The translations under genes and the position numbers were made by a program. From the NCBI GenBank assembly GCA_021272165.1, contig JAJSLK010000061.1, positions 62,001 through 126,000 of the forward strand: a stretch of DNA of 64,000 bases, read 5' to 3'. This DNA comes from Methylacidiphilales bacterium. GTDB lineage: Bacteria; Verrucomicrobiota; Verrucomicrobiia; Methylacidiphilales; UBA1321. The number at the start of each line of letters is the position of its first letter. Position 1 is the first letter of the stretch. Shown in pieces: positions 28,092 through 36,596 of the stretch. Below the pieces are notes generated by a model. That model was not told the origin of the DNA and did not search any database. It saw only the letters and a list, made by a program, of their open reading frames with translations.

Positions 28092-28883
28092 ATGCCGACG
28101 GCCCTCGAGATTTCAGATCTGCATGTGACGCTGGGTGGACACAAAATCCTGGCCGGAATCAATGCGGAGATCGAGGCGGGGGAATTCATCGGGATTTTTG
28201 GTCCGAACGGGGCCGGAAAGACGACGCTGGTGCGGGCAATCCTCGGGACGCTGCGGCCGCAGGCGGGATCGGTGAAGATTTTCGGCCAGTCGCCGGGGCG
28301 GGCGTCGCGGGAGATCGGTTATCTGCCGCAGGGAAATCCGGGGCTGGAACTGACGGCGTTGAGCGCGCGGGCCGTGATCGAAGCGGCATGTGGAGGCGAG
28401 CGCTGGGGCGTGCCGTGGCCGAGTCGGGCGACGCAAGCAGAGATCGATCGGGTGCTGGAATTGACCGAAGCGGCGGCGCAGGCGGACCGGCCCTTCTCAG
28501 TGCTTTCAGGGGGGGAACGACAGCGAGTGATGCTGGCGCAGGCCTTGTTGGGCCGGCCGAAGATTCTGGTGCTGGACGAGCCGCTGGCGAGCCTTGATCC
28601 AAAGAATCAGGCGTTGTTGATTGAGCGGATCGCGGAGGTAAAGGAGCGGACCGGGACGACGGTGCTTTTCGTGGCGCACGATATGAATCCGCTGCTGCAT
28701 GTGATGGACCGCGTGCTTTATATGGCGGGGGGCGGGGCTGTGCTGGGCGAGGTGGACCGGGTGGTGAACTCGGAGTCGCTGACACGATTATACGGTTTTC
28801 CGATTGAAGTGATCCGGGCCGAGAATCGGATTTTCGTGGTTTCGAAAGAGGGGAATGTAACAGAGTCGGCGCATCATGATTAA
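28092..28883 (+). CDS. Metal ABC importer, ATPase
   Basis: 263 residues. Walker A is GPNGAGKTTL, the Q loop is in YLPQGNPG, the signature is LSGGERQRV, Walker B is ILVLDEPLAS and the switch His is in VAHDMNP. It starts 2 bp after the substrate-binding gene and overlaps the permease gene by 8 bp, so the three are one operon. It supplies energy for metal uptake at the inner membrane. Confidence 0.94.
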   Translation: MPTALEISDLHVTLGGHKILAGINAEIEAGEFIGIFGPNGAGKTTLVRAILGTLRPQAGSVKIFGQSPGRASREIGYLPQGNPGLELTALSARAVIEAACGGERWGVPWPSRATQAEIDRVLELTEAAAQADRPFSVLSGGERQRVMLAQALLGRPKILVLDEPLASLDPKNQALLIERIAEVKERTGTTVLFVAHDMNPLLHVMDRVLYMAGGGAVLGEVDRVVNSESLTRLYGFPIEVIRAENRIFVVSKEGNVTESAHHD

Positions 28884-29688
28884 TCTGCTTTTGACCTATC
28901 TGAGCTACGATTTCGTACGGGAGGCTCTGGCGGCGGGAACGCTGGCGGCGATCCTGGGGGCAATCGTGGGTTATTTTGTCGTGGTGCGAAACGTGGTGTT
29001 TGCGGCGCACGCGCTGTCGCACATTGGATACACGGGCGCGGCGGCGGCGACACTTTTCGGGCTGAATCCGCTGCTGGGAATGCTTTTCTTTACGGTGGGA
29101 GCGGGCGCGACGATGGGAGTGGCGGGCGACCGGCTGCAGAGGAGCGACATGGCCATTGGGATGGTGCTGTCGGTATCGCTGGGATTGGGGACGCTGTTCT
29201 TATGGTTGCATCAGGGCTTCGCGGGAAATGCCATGGCAATCCTGTTTGGAAATATTTTCGGAGTGTCGACGGAGCAACTGGCCGAGATGCTGGTGCTGTC
29301 GCTGCTGAGCATGGCGGGGCTGGCGCTGTTTTCGCGGAAACTGCTGTTTGCGAGCATTCAGCCGCGGCTGGCCGAGGCGCGGGGACTGTCGCTGACCGGG
29401 CTGTCGCTGGCGTTCATGGTCGTGCTGGCAATTTCGGTGACGCTGGCGAGCCAGATCGTGGGCGTTTTGCTGGTATTCACGCTGGTGATCGCGCCGGCGG
29501 GAATTGCGTTACGGTTGTGCGGATCATTCTGGCGGGGGATTTTGCTGTCGGTCTCGCTGGGAGTGACGGCGGTCTGGGCGGGAATTTTACTGGCCTGCGT
29601 AACCGACTTTCCGGTGACGTTCTGGATTACGGTAATTTTCTTTGTGACTTACGGGAGCGTGGAGGGATGGTGCCGGTGGCGGGGGTAA
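28876..29688 (+). CDS. Metal ABC importer, permease
   Basis: 270 residues with about eight membrane segments, of the ABC-3 family (ZnuB/MntB). The sequences ALAAGTLAAILGAIVGYFVVVRNVVF and AHALSHIGYTGAAAATL are typical, as is SQIVGVLLVFTLVIAPAG. It overlaps the ATPase gene. After it comes a short gap to the convergent PilT-like gene. Confidence 0.93.
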   Translation: MINLLLTYLSYDFVREALAAGTLAAILGAIVGYFVVVRNVVFAAHALSHIGYTGAAAATLFGLNPLLGMLFFTVGAGATMGVAGDRLQRSDMAIGMVLSVSLGLGTLFLWLHQGFAGNAMAILFGNIFGVSTEQLAEMLVLSLLSMAGLALFSRKLLFASIQPRLAEARGLSLTGLSLAFMVVLAISVTLASQIVGVLLVFTLVIAPAGIALRLCGSFWRGILLSVSLGVTAVWAGILLACVTDFPVTFWITVIFFVTYGSVEGWCRWRG

Positions 29689-29726
29689 AAAACTCACCTT
29701 CGCTCAGGACGATTGGATATTAAAAT

Positions 29727-30821
29727 TCAGCCTTTACCAAAGAGGCCCTTTTTGGCGGGGGCGGCGGGTTTGATGGCCTGAATGCGATTCGGATCGCGGG
29801 CGTTGCCAAGAGCGGTATCGCGGGAGATAAGGCCCTGGGCAAAGAGGCTGGAGACGCTTTCATCGAAGGTGATCATGCCTTCTTTGCCGCCAAGTTCGAT
29901 CATGCTGAGGATGGGTTGGAAGCGGCGGTCGCGAATGCAGGCGCGAACACCTTCGTTCATGAGCATGACTTCGACGCAGGGAATGCGGCCGATGCCATCG
30001 GCGCGGGGCAGGAGGCGCTGGGTGACGATGGCGAGGAGGGAATTGGCGAGCTGCGCGACGGACTGGCCCTGCTGGTCGGCAGGGAAGGCGTCGACGAGGC
30101 GGTCGATGGTGCGGGGGGCGTCGACCGTGTGGAGGGGAGCGAGGACAAGGCGGCCGGTTTCCGCGGCGGTGAGGGCGGCGGAGATGGTCTGATAGTCGGT
30201 GAGGTCGCTGACGAGGATGACGTCGGGGTCCTGACGCATGACATGATGCAGGGCGTTGGGAAAGGATCGGGTATCCGAACCGATCTCACGTTGTTTGATA
30301 CGGCAGAGCTTGTGGGAGAAGAGGTACTCGATGGGGTCCTCGATGGTGATAATGATGCCGGAGCGGGTGGAATTGATTTCCTGGATCATGGCGGCAAGGG
30401 TGGTGGTTTTGCCGGAGCCGGTGATGCCGGTAACGAGAATGAGGCCCCGTTCGGCGGAGCAAAGGCGCTTGATGATGGGTGGGAGGCCGAGTTTATCGAG
30501 GGAAGGGACTTCGTCGGGAATGTGGCGGAAGGCCGCTTCAACGGCGCCACGGTTAAGGTGGGCGTTGGAGCGGAAGCGGCCGAGATTGGCGACCGTGAGG
30601 GCGAAATCGAGTTCGAGGGTTTGCTCGAAGCGTTCGCGCTGGATCTCGGTGAAGCAGCTATAGACCAGGGCGCGGCAGGCGTCGGTGTCGAGGACGGTGT
30701 CGAGGAGGGGAACCATGAGACCTTGAATTCGGACCATGGGCTGGGAACCGGCGCAAAGGTGAAGATCGGAACCGCCCCGCTCCACGGTGGCGGCGAGGAG
30801 CTGGACGATGGAAAGTTCCAT
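29727..30821 (-). CDS. pilT: PilT-like type IV pilus ATPase with altered Walker B region
   Basis: 364 residues. Secretion ATPase of the GSPII-E/PilT family, retraction type: GGSDLHLCAGSQPMVRI N-terminal domain, Walker A GITGSGKT (residues 132-139), Asp box ITIEDPIEYLF and His box region PLHTVDAPRTIDRLVDAF. The usual GEMRDLET after Walker B reads SDLTDYQT (205-212), so the catalytic Glu is replaced by Asp and the Arg is missing, and Thr replaces the usual Ser in the Walker A loop. It may be a PilU-like or regulatory homologue, or less active. No other pilus genes are adjacent. Tail ends in KKGLFGKG. Confidence 0.85.
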   Translation of the reverse strand: MELSIVQLLAATVERGGSDLHLCAGSQPMVRIQGLMVPLLDTVLDTDACRALVYSCFTEIQRERFEQTLELDFALTVANLGRFRSNAHLNRGAVEAAFRHIPDEVPSLDKLGLPPIIKRLCSAERGLILVTGITGSGKTTTLAAMIQEINSTRSGIIITIEDPIEYLFSHKLCRIKQREIGSDTRSFPNALHHVMRQDPDVILVSDLTDYQTISAALTAAETGRLVLAPLHTVDAPRTIDRLVDAFPADQQGQSVAQLANSLLAIVTQRLLPRADGIGRIPCVEVMLMNEGVRACIRDRRFQPILSMIELGGKEGMITFDESVSSLFAQGLISRDTALGNARDPNRIQAIKPAAPAKKGLFGKG

Positions 30822-30879
30822 GGCCCGAGGCTAGCGGAAAACGGAGTGCGGGTCGCGTGAAAGATTTTTCAGTCAGCTT

Positions 30880-31084
30880 CTAATCCCGCTTGGAGTCGAA
30901 TTGCCATTTGTCGCGGGATTTAAGCCATGCGGTGCCAAAGTCAATGCCGAGACCGAGGGAATGATTGAGAGACTTGCGAGGGAGAGTTTCCTCTGCTCGA
31001 CGTGAAGAGTGACGTAGCCGCGGAATAGGCGGCGGGAGTCGAGGCCGATGAGGAAGAGTTGGTTTTTCGGACGCGGAGCGACAT
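30880..31084 (-). pseudogene. Frameshifted remnant of an unidentified protein
   Basis: Reading on the minus strand, one frame gives NQLFLIGLDSRRLFRGYVTLHVEQ. A shift of two frames near base 30990 continues as ETLPRKSLNHSLGLGIDFG and ends in KSRDKWQFDSKRD with a stop at 30880. Both halves look like ordinary protein, while neither frame alone does. This is probably a decayed C-terminal part of a gene. No family was recognised, and the call rests only on reading. Confidence 0.35.
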
Positions 31085-31102
31085 GACGGTTACCGGGGTG
31101 TA

Positions 31103-31879
31103 TTACTCGGCGAGAAGCTTTTGAATATAGTCGAAGCTGATGCGGATGGAGTCGAAGGGATCGCCGGCGCAGGTGTCTTGTTCGATGATGAGCCATTCGG
31201 CGCCCGATTTTTCAGCGGCGGCGAGGATGCGGCGCCAGTTGAGGTTGCCCTGGCCGATTTCGGCGAAGGCAGCCTTGCCATCCTTAAGAAAGGCGAAGTC
31301 CTTGAGGTGGAGAAGGGACATGCGGCCGGACATTTTTTCGATCCAGGCGACGGGGTCGCCGCCACCGTACTGGATCCAGTAGGTGTCGAGTTCGGCCTTC
31401 AGATGGTCCGGGCTGGTGGCTTGATAAATATAGTCGAGTACGGTGAGGGGGCCGAAGCGGACGAATTCGATGGCGTGGTTATGGTAGCTGAGGGTAAAGC
31501 CGCGCTTGGCGAGGACAGCGCCGGCATGTTCGAGTTGGCGGGCGAGGTTGCGGACGGAGGTTTCGTCGCCGAAATCGACGCCGCTGGGGTAGGGGAAGGC
31601 GGTATGCTTGACGCCGGCCTGATGAAGGCGTTCGCAGACGGCTTCGGGGTCCTGGCGGATGAAGTCACTCGATTCATGCGTGGCGCAGATAGTGAGCCCT
31701 GCTTCGTTGAGAATTTTTTTGGCCTCGGGGGGCTGGACGCCGACGCCGCTGATCTGGACGGACTGATAGCCGATCTTGCGGACTTTTTGCGCGGTGGCGG
31801 CAAGGTCGGTGGGAGTCTTGCAGAAGTCGCGAAGGGTATAGAGCTGAAGGGCAACCTGATCGATTTTAAATGAAGTCAT
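31103..31879 (-). CDS. Sugar phosphate isomerase/epimerase (AP endonuclease 2-like TIM barrel)
   Basis: 258 residues. A TIM-barrel sugar isomerase of the xylose isomerase-like family: VALQLYTLRDFCKTPTDLAATAQKVRKIGYQSVQISG at the start, LSYHNHAIEF and ELDTYWIQYGGGDPVAW, LLHLKDF and a late Glu in WLIIEQD, the metal-ligand pattern of these enzymes. The start codon overlaps the end of a truncated oxidoreductase (ATGA). Substrate unknown, perhaps inositol or a keto-sugar. Confidence 0.87.
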   Translation of the reverse strand: MTSFKIDQVALQLYTLRDFCKTPTDLAATAQKVRKIGYQSVQISGVGVQPPEAKKILNEAGLTICATHESSDFIRQDPEAVCERLHQAGVKHTAFPYPSGVDFGDETSVRNLARQLEHAGAVLAKRGFTLSYHNHAIEFVRFGPLTVLDYIYQATSPDHLKAELDTYWIQYGGGDPVAWIEKMSGRMSLLHLKDFAFLKDGKAAFAEIGQGNLNWRRILAAAEKSGAEWLIIEQDTCAGDPFDSIRISFDYIQKLLAE

Positions 31880-32124
31880 ACACTTGTATTTTTTGGGGGA
31901 GATGGGATGCGGATGGAAATCAGGCGGCTTGGGCCATTTTTTTTGAGCCAGGCTTCATAGGCGGCCGAGTTGAGGGCCTCGCCGGAGGTGAAGGGTTTCT
32001 GGTCGGGATACTTCCGGGCGAAGGCGGTGAGATAGGTGCCGGAGACCTTACCGGAGAGAATGCCTTGGCTGTAGCCGGCGCCGACGCCTCCGATATCGAT
32101 GAGTCCGAGGCGGACGTTATTCAT
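31876..32124 (-). pseudogene. N-terminal remnant of a Gfo/Idh/MocA-type oxidoreductase
   Basis: 82 residues. It opens MNNVRLGLIDIGGVGAGYSQGILSGK with a GxGxxG-like NAD-binding loop and YLTAFARK, as in Gfo/Idh/MocA dehydrogenases (usually 330-400 residues). After about 55 residues the family similarity stops and the tail (NGPSRLISIRIPSP) looks out of frame. So the bulk of the gene is missing. The remnant still overlaps the isomerase start (ATGA), keeping the original operon arrangement of the pair. Confidence 0.55.
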
Positions 32125-32281
32125 AAGAGTAATTCCTGTCTTAATAAAGAAGCCGGCGCGATTTGGCGCTTGGACGCAAAGAATAAGATTATGATCTTTT
32201 GCGCCCTATCGACAAGTCTGGTGCCGGTGTGATCCGAGAGATATGTAACATTTGCAGGGGTAATGGCGTCTTAAGAAGAGT

Positions 32282-34108
32282 ATGGGTCGTTTTTACGCCT
32301 TTTTCTCCCTATCTTGCCGCCTGGCGAGCGCTATTTTGACGTTGAGCATGGCGGGCTTGATTCAAGCCCAGGATGCGACATCGGACCGGGCGGAGATTGT
32401 TCATGTGCTGAACCGGATTACGTTCGGGCCGCGGCCCGGTGATGTGGAGAAGGTGGAGCAAATGGGGCTGCGAAATTACATCGAGCAGCAATTGCATCCG
32501 GAAAGTATTGACGATTCAGCGGTGGAGAAGGACGTAGCGAGATTTGAGCTTTTACAGATGTCGCCGCAGCAGTTAAGCCAGCTTTTCCTGGAGGACACGA
32601 AGCGATTTATCAAGAAACAGAAGGAAAAGCAGGCGGCAGATGCCGGGCAAACGGGACAGGGTGCTCAGGCAGTGACCTCCGAGGCCACACCACCCGCAGG
32701 CGGCGGGACGATGAACCTGATCAATCAGGCGAGCCAATGGCGGTCGGTGGCGGCGATTGGGCAGTTGGAGCAGGCGAAGCTGGTGCGGGCAGTCGACTCA
32801 CAGCGGCAATTGCAGGAGGTGCTGGTCGATTTCTGGGGCAACCATTTTAACGTCGACGTGAAGAAAGGGCCGGACCGGGTTTACAAGATTATCGATGACC
32901 GGGACGTGATCCGGCCTCATATCTGGGGAAGTTTTCGCGACCTGCTGGAGGCATCGGCCAAAAGCCCGGCCATGCTTTTTTACCTTGATAACGCATCGAA
33001 CACGGTGCAGCGGGACATGACGCCGTTAGAGCAGGAAATGCGGGAAATGTATTTCCAGAAAACTCTGGGCATTGCCGATCCGGAAAACACGACCCAGCCG
33101 GGCGAGCCGATGAAGACGAAGAAGCAGGGGGGGATCAACGAGAATTACGCCCGGGAGATCATGGAACTGCATACGCTGGGGGTGGACGGCGGCTATACGC
33201 AACAGGATGTGCAGGAGGTGGCACGATGTTTTACCGGGTGGACAATCAACCGGATGGCGGGTGAATTTATTTTCCGGCCCCGGCTGCATGACAACGGGGC
33301 GAAGGTGGTGCTGGGCCATGAGATTCCGGCCGGGGGCGGAATACAGGACGGGGAGACAGTGCTCGATATTTTGTGCGCGAGCCCGGCGACGGCGCATCAC
33401 ATCGCGCTGGAAATGTGCCAGCGTTTCGTGAGCGACAATCCGCCTCCCTCCCTGGTGGAGCGGATCGCGGGAGTGTTTCAGGCGACGAACGGAAATTTGA
33501 GCCAGGTGACGGAAGCGATCCTGACGAGCCCGGAATTTCTTTCGCCTTCCGATTACGGGAATAAAATCAAGTCGCCGCTTGAATTCGCGGTATCGGCGGT
33601 GCGGGCCTCGGATTCGACGCTGATCGCGCAACAACCGCCGCCCTTCGACAAGCTCGTCCCGGCCATGGAGGGCGGGGGCGTAATGGGCCGTGGCCAGGTG
33701 GCGGACCGGATTTCTCACCGCCCTCGGCAGTCGCTGAACTGGCATATCCTGGAGCTGGGCGAACCTCTTTTTGCCTGCACGCCGCCGACCGGATACAAGG
33801 AAGTTTCGAGCACGTGGGTTAGCCCCGGCGCCTTGATCGAGCGCCTGAATTTTGCCATGGCGCTGACGGGGCAGGAACTAAGCGACGTGGTTTTCGATCC
33901 ACAGAGGATCCTGGACGGGATCGATGTGGATCATCCCGAGGATGTGCTGAACCGGTGCGTGACGACGTTGCTGCAAAACAATATCACCGATGCAACGCGG
34001 AAGGTGCTGGAGAAAACCGCGCTGCCGGCGCCAGGCGAGAGCCAGACGGTAAATCCGTCGAAGCTGATCGCCCTGATGATCGGATCGCCGGAGTTTCAGA
34101 GAAAATGA
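32282..34108 (+). CDS. DUF1800 secreted protein
   Basis: 608 residues with a signal peptide (LSCRLASAILTLSMAGLIQAQ). The DUF1800 signature is clear from about residue 38: VLNRITFGPRPGDVEKVEQMGLRNYIEQQLHPESIDD, then VLVDFWGNHFNVDVKKG, INENYAREIMELHTLGVDGGYTQQDVQEVARCFTGWT, and GVFQATNGNLSQVTEAILTSPEF. A low-complexity Gln/Gly-rich insert lies at about 115-145. DUF1800 and DUF1501 genes travel as a pair in Verrucomicrobiota and Planctomycetota and are thought to act on the outer side of the cell, but the function is undefined. It is followed by the DUF1501 gene after 22 bp. Confidence 0.93.
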   Translation: MGRFYAFFSLSCRLASAILTLSMAGLIQAQDATSDRAEIVHVLNRITFGPRPGDVEKVEQMGLRNYIEQQLHPESIDDSAVEKDVARFELLQMSPQQLSQLFLEDTKRFIKKQKEKQAADAGQTGQGAQAVTSEATPPAGGGTMNLINQASQWRSVAAIGQLEQAKLVRAVDSQRQLQEVLVDFWGNHFNVDVKKGPDRVYKIIDDRDVIRPHIWGSFRDLLEASAKSPAMLFYLDNASNTVQRDMTPLEQEMREMYFQKTLGIADPENTTQPGEPMKTKKQGGINENYAREIMELHTLGVDGGYTQQDVQEVARCFTGWTINRMAGEFIFRPRLHDNGAKVVLGHEIPAGGGIQDGETVLDILCASPATAHHIALEMCQRFVSDNPPPSLVERIAGVFQATNGNLSQVTEAILTSPEFLSPSDYGNKIKSPLEFAVSAVRASDSTLIAQQPPPFDKLVPAMEGGGVMGRGQVADRISHRPRQSLNWHILELGEPLFACTPPTGYKEVSSTWVSPGALIERLNFAMALTGQELSDVVFDPQRILDGIDVDHPEDVLNRCVTTLLQNNITDATRKVLEKTALPAPGESQTVNPSKLIALMIGSPEFQRK

Positions 34109-34130
34109 AGGAGATGACCGAAAGGAACCT

Positions 34131-35435
34131 ATGAACATCAATCGCCGGATTTTTTTGAAACAGGGTGCGCTGTCCTTTATCTGTCTCGGATCGGGGCCGT
34201 TCTGGGGCCCGGGCTTTTTGCGGCAGGCGGCGTTCGCGGCCGATCTCGGTTCATCGATGAGCAACAAGATTTTGATCTGCATTTTCCAGCGGGGCGCGGT
34301 CGACGGTCTCTCGATGGTGGTTCCCTACGGCGATCCCTTTTATTACCAGAACCGCCAGGAAATCAGTGTGGGGGCGCCCAGCCAGGCGGCGGGAGATGCC
34401 GGAGCGCTGGATCTGGACGGCTACTTTGGGTTGCACCCGGCGATGGCGCCGCTCTTGCCGCTCTATAAGCAGGGACACCTGGCGGCGATCCAGGCATGTG
34501 GCTCGCCCAATGCCTCGCGGTCTCATTTCGATTCGCAGGATCTCATGGAATCGGGCGTGGACGAGGACAAGAGCGTGCAGGAGGGTTGGCTGAACCGGCT
34601 GTTGGGATGCTGTCCGGAAGACGCGGCAAAAAAAACGGCATTCCGGGCGGTGTCGATGACGTCGGTGGTGCCGCGGAGTTTGCAGGGTCCGGAAGATTCG
34701 CTGGCGATCCGCGACCTGGACACTTTTGGATTGGCGGGCGATTCGTCGACATTGCTGGCCGGGCCCACGGGAACGACCGATGGCTTCGAGAGCATGTATG
34801 GCTCCGCGGTCGACACGGTCTTGCACGGAACGGCGCGGGAATCGTTCGACGCGCTCGATCTGCTGAAGCAGGCGCGGACGGCGCACAGTCAGCCCTCGAA
34901 CGGGGCGGTTTATCCGCAGGGCAATTTTGGGCGGAACCTGAAGCAGATTGCGCAGTTGATCAAGGCGAACGTAGGGGTGCAGGTGGCTTTTGCGGAGGTG
35001 GACGGATGGGACACGCACGCGAACCAGGGTGGGGCGAAGGGGCAGCTCGCGACCCGGCTGGGGAGTTTCGCGCAAGGGCTGGCGGCGCTACATCAGGACC
35101 TGGGTGACCGGATGGCTGACGTGGTGGTGGTGACGATGAGTGAATTCGGTCGGGCGGTGCACCAGAACGGGAATCGCGGCACGGACCATGGCCACGGAAC
35201 CTGCTTTTTCGCGTTGGGCGGCAGCGTCAAGGGTGGAAAGGTTTATGGCGACTGGCCGACGCTTTCACCGGACAAGCTTTTTCAGGATCGAGATCTGGCG
35301 GTGACGACCGATTTCCGGGACGTGTTCGGGGAGATTTGCGCGAAGCATTTTGGCGTGCCGATGTCGGCGATGCCGCAGTTGTTTCCGCATTACGCGGTGG
35401 ATGCGCAACGGTTCCGGAATTTTTATACGGCGTGA
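34131..35435 (+). CDS. DUF1501 secreted protein
   Basis: 434 residues. The start MNINRRIFLKQGALSFICLG resembles a Tat-type signal (RR-x-FLK). The DUF1501 features are KILICIFQRGAVDGLSMVVPYGDPFYYQNR, DGYFGLHPAMAPL, ACGSPNASRSHFDSQDLMESG, EVDGWDTHANQG, VVVTMSEFGRAVHQNGNRGTDHGHG and TTDFRDVFGEIC; the conserved His and Asp residues recall the alkaline phosphatase/sulfatase fold. It is encoded 22 bp after DUF1800 in the same operon. A GGA-rich ribosome-binding region precedes the ATG. Confidence 0.93.
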   Translation: MNINRRIFLKQGALSFICLGSGPFWGPGFLRQAAFAADLGSSMSNKILICIFQRGAVDGLSMVVPYGDPFYYQNRQEISVGAPSQAAGDAGALDLDGYFGLHPAMAPLLPLYKQGHLAAIQACGSPNASRSHFDSQDLMESGVDEDKSVQEGWLNRLLGCCPEDAAKKTAFRAVSMTSVVPRSLQGPEDSLAIRDLDTFGLAGDSSTLLAGPTGTTDGFESMYGSAVDTVLHGTARESFDALDLLKQARTAHSQPSNGAVYPQGNFGRNLKQIAQLIKANVGVQVAFAEVDGWDTHANQGGAKGQLATRLGSFAQGLAALHQDLGDRMADVVVVTMSEFGRAVHQNGNRGTDHGHGTCFFALGGSVKGGKVYGDWPTLSPDKLFQDRDLAVTTDFRDVFGEICAKHFGVPMSAMPQLFPHYAVDAQRFRNFYTA

Positions 35436-35442
35436 GAACGGC

Positions 35443-35462
35443 CCGTCGCCATCAGGCGATGG
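35443..35462. terminator. Weak hairpin between convergent genes
   Basis: Arms CCGTCGCC and GGCGATGG around ATCA (one G-T pair) directly before the stop of the minus-strand glycosyltransferase. There is no U run, so termination is uncertain. Confidence 0.35.
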
Positions 35463-36596
35463 TCAGAGGCCGGCCTCAGCGTGAAGTCGCAATGTTTCGC
35501 GGATCACCATCTCACCGACGCGCTGGCGTTTCTTGTGTTCGATGGTGAAAGCACGGGTGCGCTCGGAGATTTCGGCGAGCTTGGCGGGATCGGCCAAGGC
35601 GCGGGCGACGGTATTTTCGAAATCGGTGCCGATGAGGGAGAAATAGATGGCGTGGAGATCGGGCTCGAGCTGCATGTAATTCTGGGCGTAAGGCCAGTTG
35701 ACGAGAGGGACGGCGCCGGCGGCGGCGGCTTCGTAGAGGCGGAAGGTTTCGCAGCCGAAACTTTCGGTGCAGACCATCAGCTTGGAGCGCTGGAGGAGAT
35801 CGAGATATTCCTCGTGGGGAACGATGCCGTTATAGCAGTAGACATTGTAGCGGTCTTTGAGCTTGAGGCAGCGTTCGTAAATTTCTCGGCGGACGGAATT
35901 GAGGGTGAGGTCCGGGTAGGGATTGACATCGCCTTTACTGCGAACCGGAACAATGCTGCCGGTAAAACAGAGGTCGATGTCGCGCTCGCGCATGGGGCGG
36001 GAAGTGGCGGGAATGGAATGATGGGCGACGCCGTGAGTGAGCGGATGGAGTTTGGGAACGAGTGGGGTGACGCGGCGGACGCTATAAAGGGTTTCGAGCG
36101 GCATGAGGGAGCGCCGCGGCCAGAAATAGAGATTGAGCTTGAAGTAAATCGTGGCGGCTTTGAGGAGCGGGTAGTCCTTGGGCAGGACGTAGGAGGTGTC
36201 CAGAAAGTCGATCACGCCAAAAGGGACGCGGCCCTTGAGACCGGCGAGGAGCCAGGGAGCCCAGTAGCTGTCGAGCATCCGATGTTTGTAGGTGAAGAAG
36301 CGCAAGGCTTGGGCGAGGCAGGTGGCGAAGCGCTTGGGCCGGGGCCACGCGGTGTTCTGAATGGAACTGCTCAGAACGAGGTCGAATTCGCCGCGAACGA
36401 GGCGGCGACGGAGACTCAAAAGACGTCCCCAGGAGGCGGCATGGGGCGAGCGGGAGCGGGAACGGTCGCCGGAAACGAGTTCAAAATCGTGATCGGGATT
36501 ACCGAGGAGGAGATCGTTGAGGTAGTTGTGATTTTCGGACATGGCCGCACCCCAGAGAACGAGGATGCGGAGGCGCTTGTTCGGGGCTGAGGTCAT
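35463..36596 (-). CDS. Glycosyltransferase (CgeB-like, GT-B)
   Basis: 377 residues. The C-terminal half has RDIDLCFTGSIVPVRSKGDVNPYPDL, YNGIVPHEEYLDLLQRSKLMVCTESFGCETFRLYEAAAAGAVPLVNWPY, the pattern of CgeB/glycosyl transferase 1_2 proteins with a conserved Glu and Ala-rich loop. No membrane segment. It overlaps the reductase-like gene by 4 bp (ATGA), so both probably make or modify a surface glycan. Substrates unknown. Confidence 0.82.
   Translation of the reverse strand: MTSAPNKRLRILVLWGAAMSENHNYLNDLLLGNPDHDFELVSGDRSRSRSPHAASWGRLLSLRRRLVRGEFDLVLSSSIQNTAWPRPKRFATCLAQALRFFTYKHRMLDSYWAPWLLAGLKGRVPFGVIDFLDTSYVLPKDYPLLKAATIYFKLNLYFWPRRSLMPLETLYSVRRVTPLVPKLHPLTHGVAHHSIPATSRPMRERDIDLCFTGSIVPVRSKGDVNPYPDLTLNSVRREIYERCLKLKDRYNVYCYNGIVPHEEYLDLLQRSKLMVCTESFGCETFRLYEAAAAGAVPLVNWPYAQNYMQLEPDLHAIYFSLIGTDFENTVARALADPAKLAEISERTRAFTIEHKKRQRVGEMVIRETLRLHAEAGL

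Noticed and set aside
30256-30860. Long frames opposite the PilT-like gene
   Set aside because: They mirror the coding strand in GC-rich sequence and show no domain or signal.
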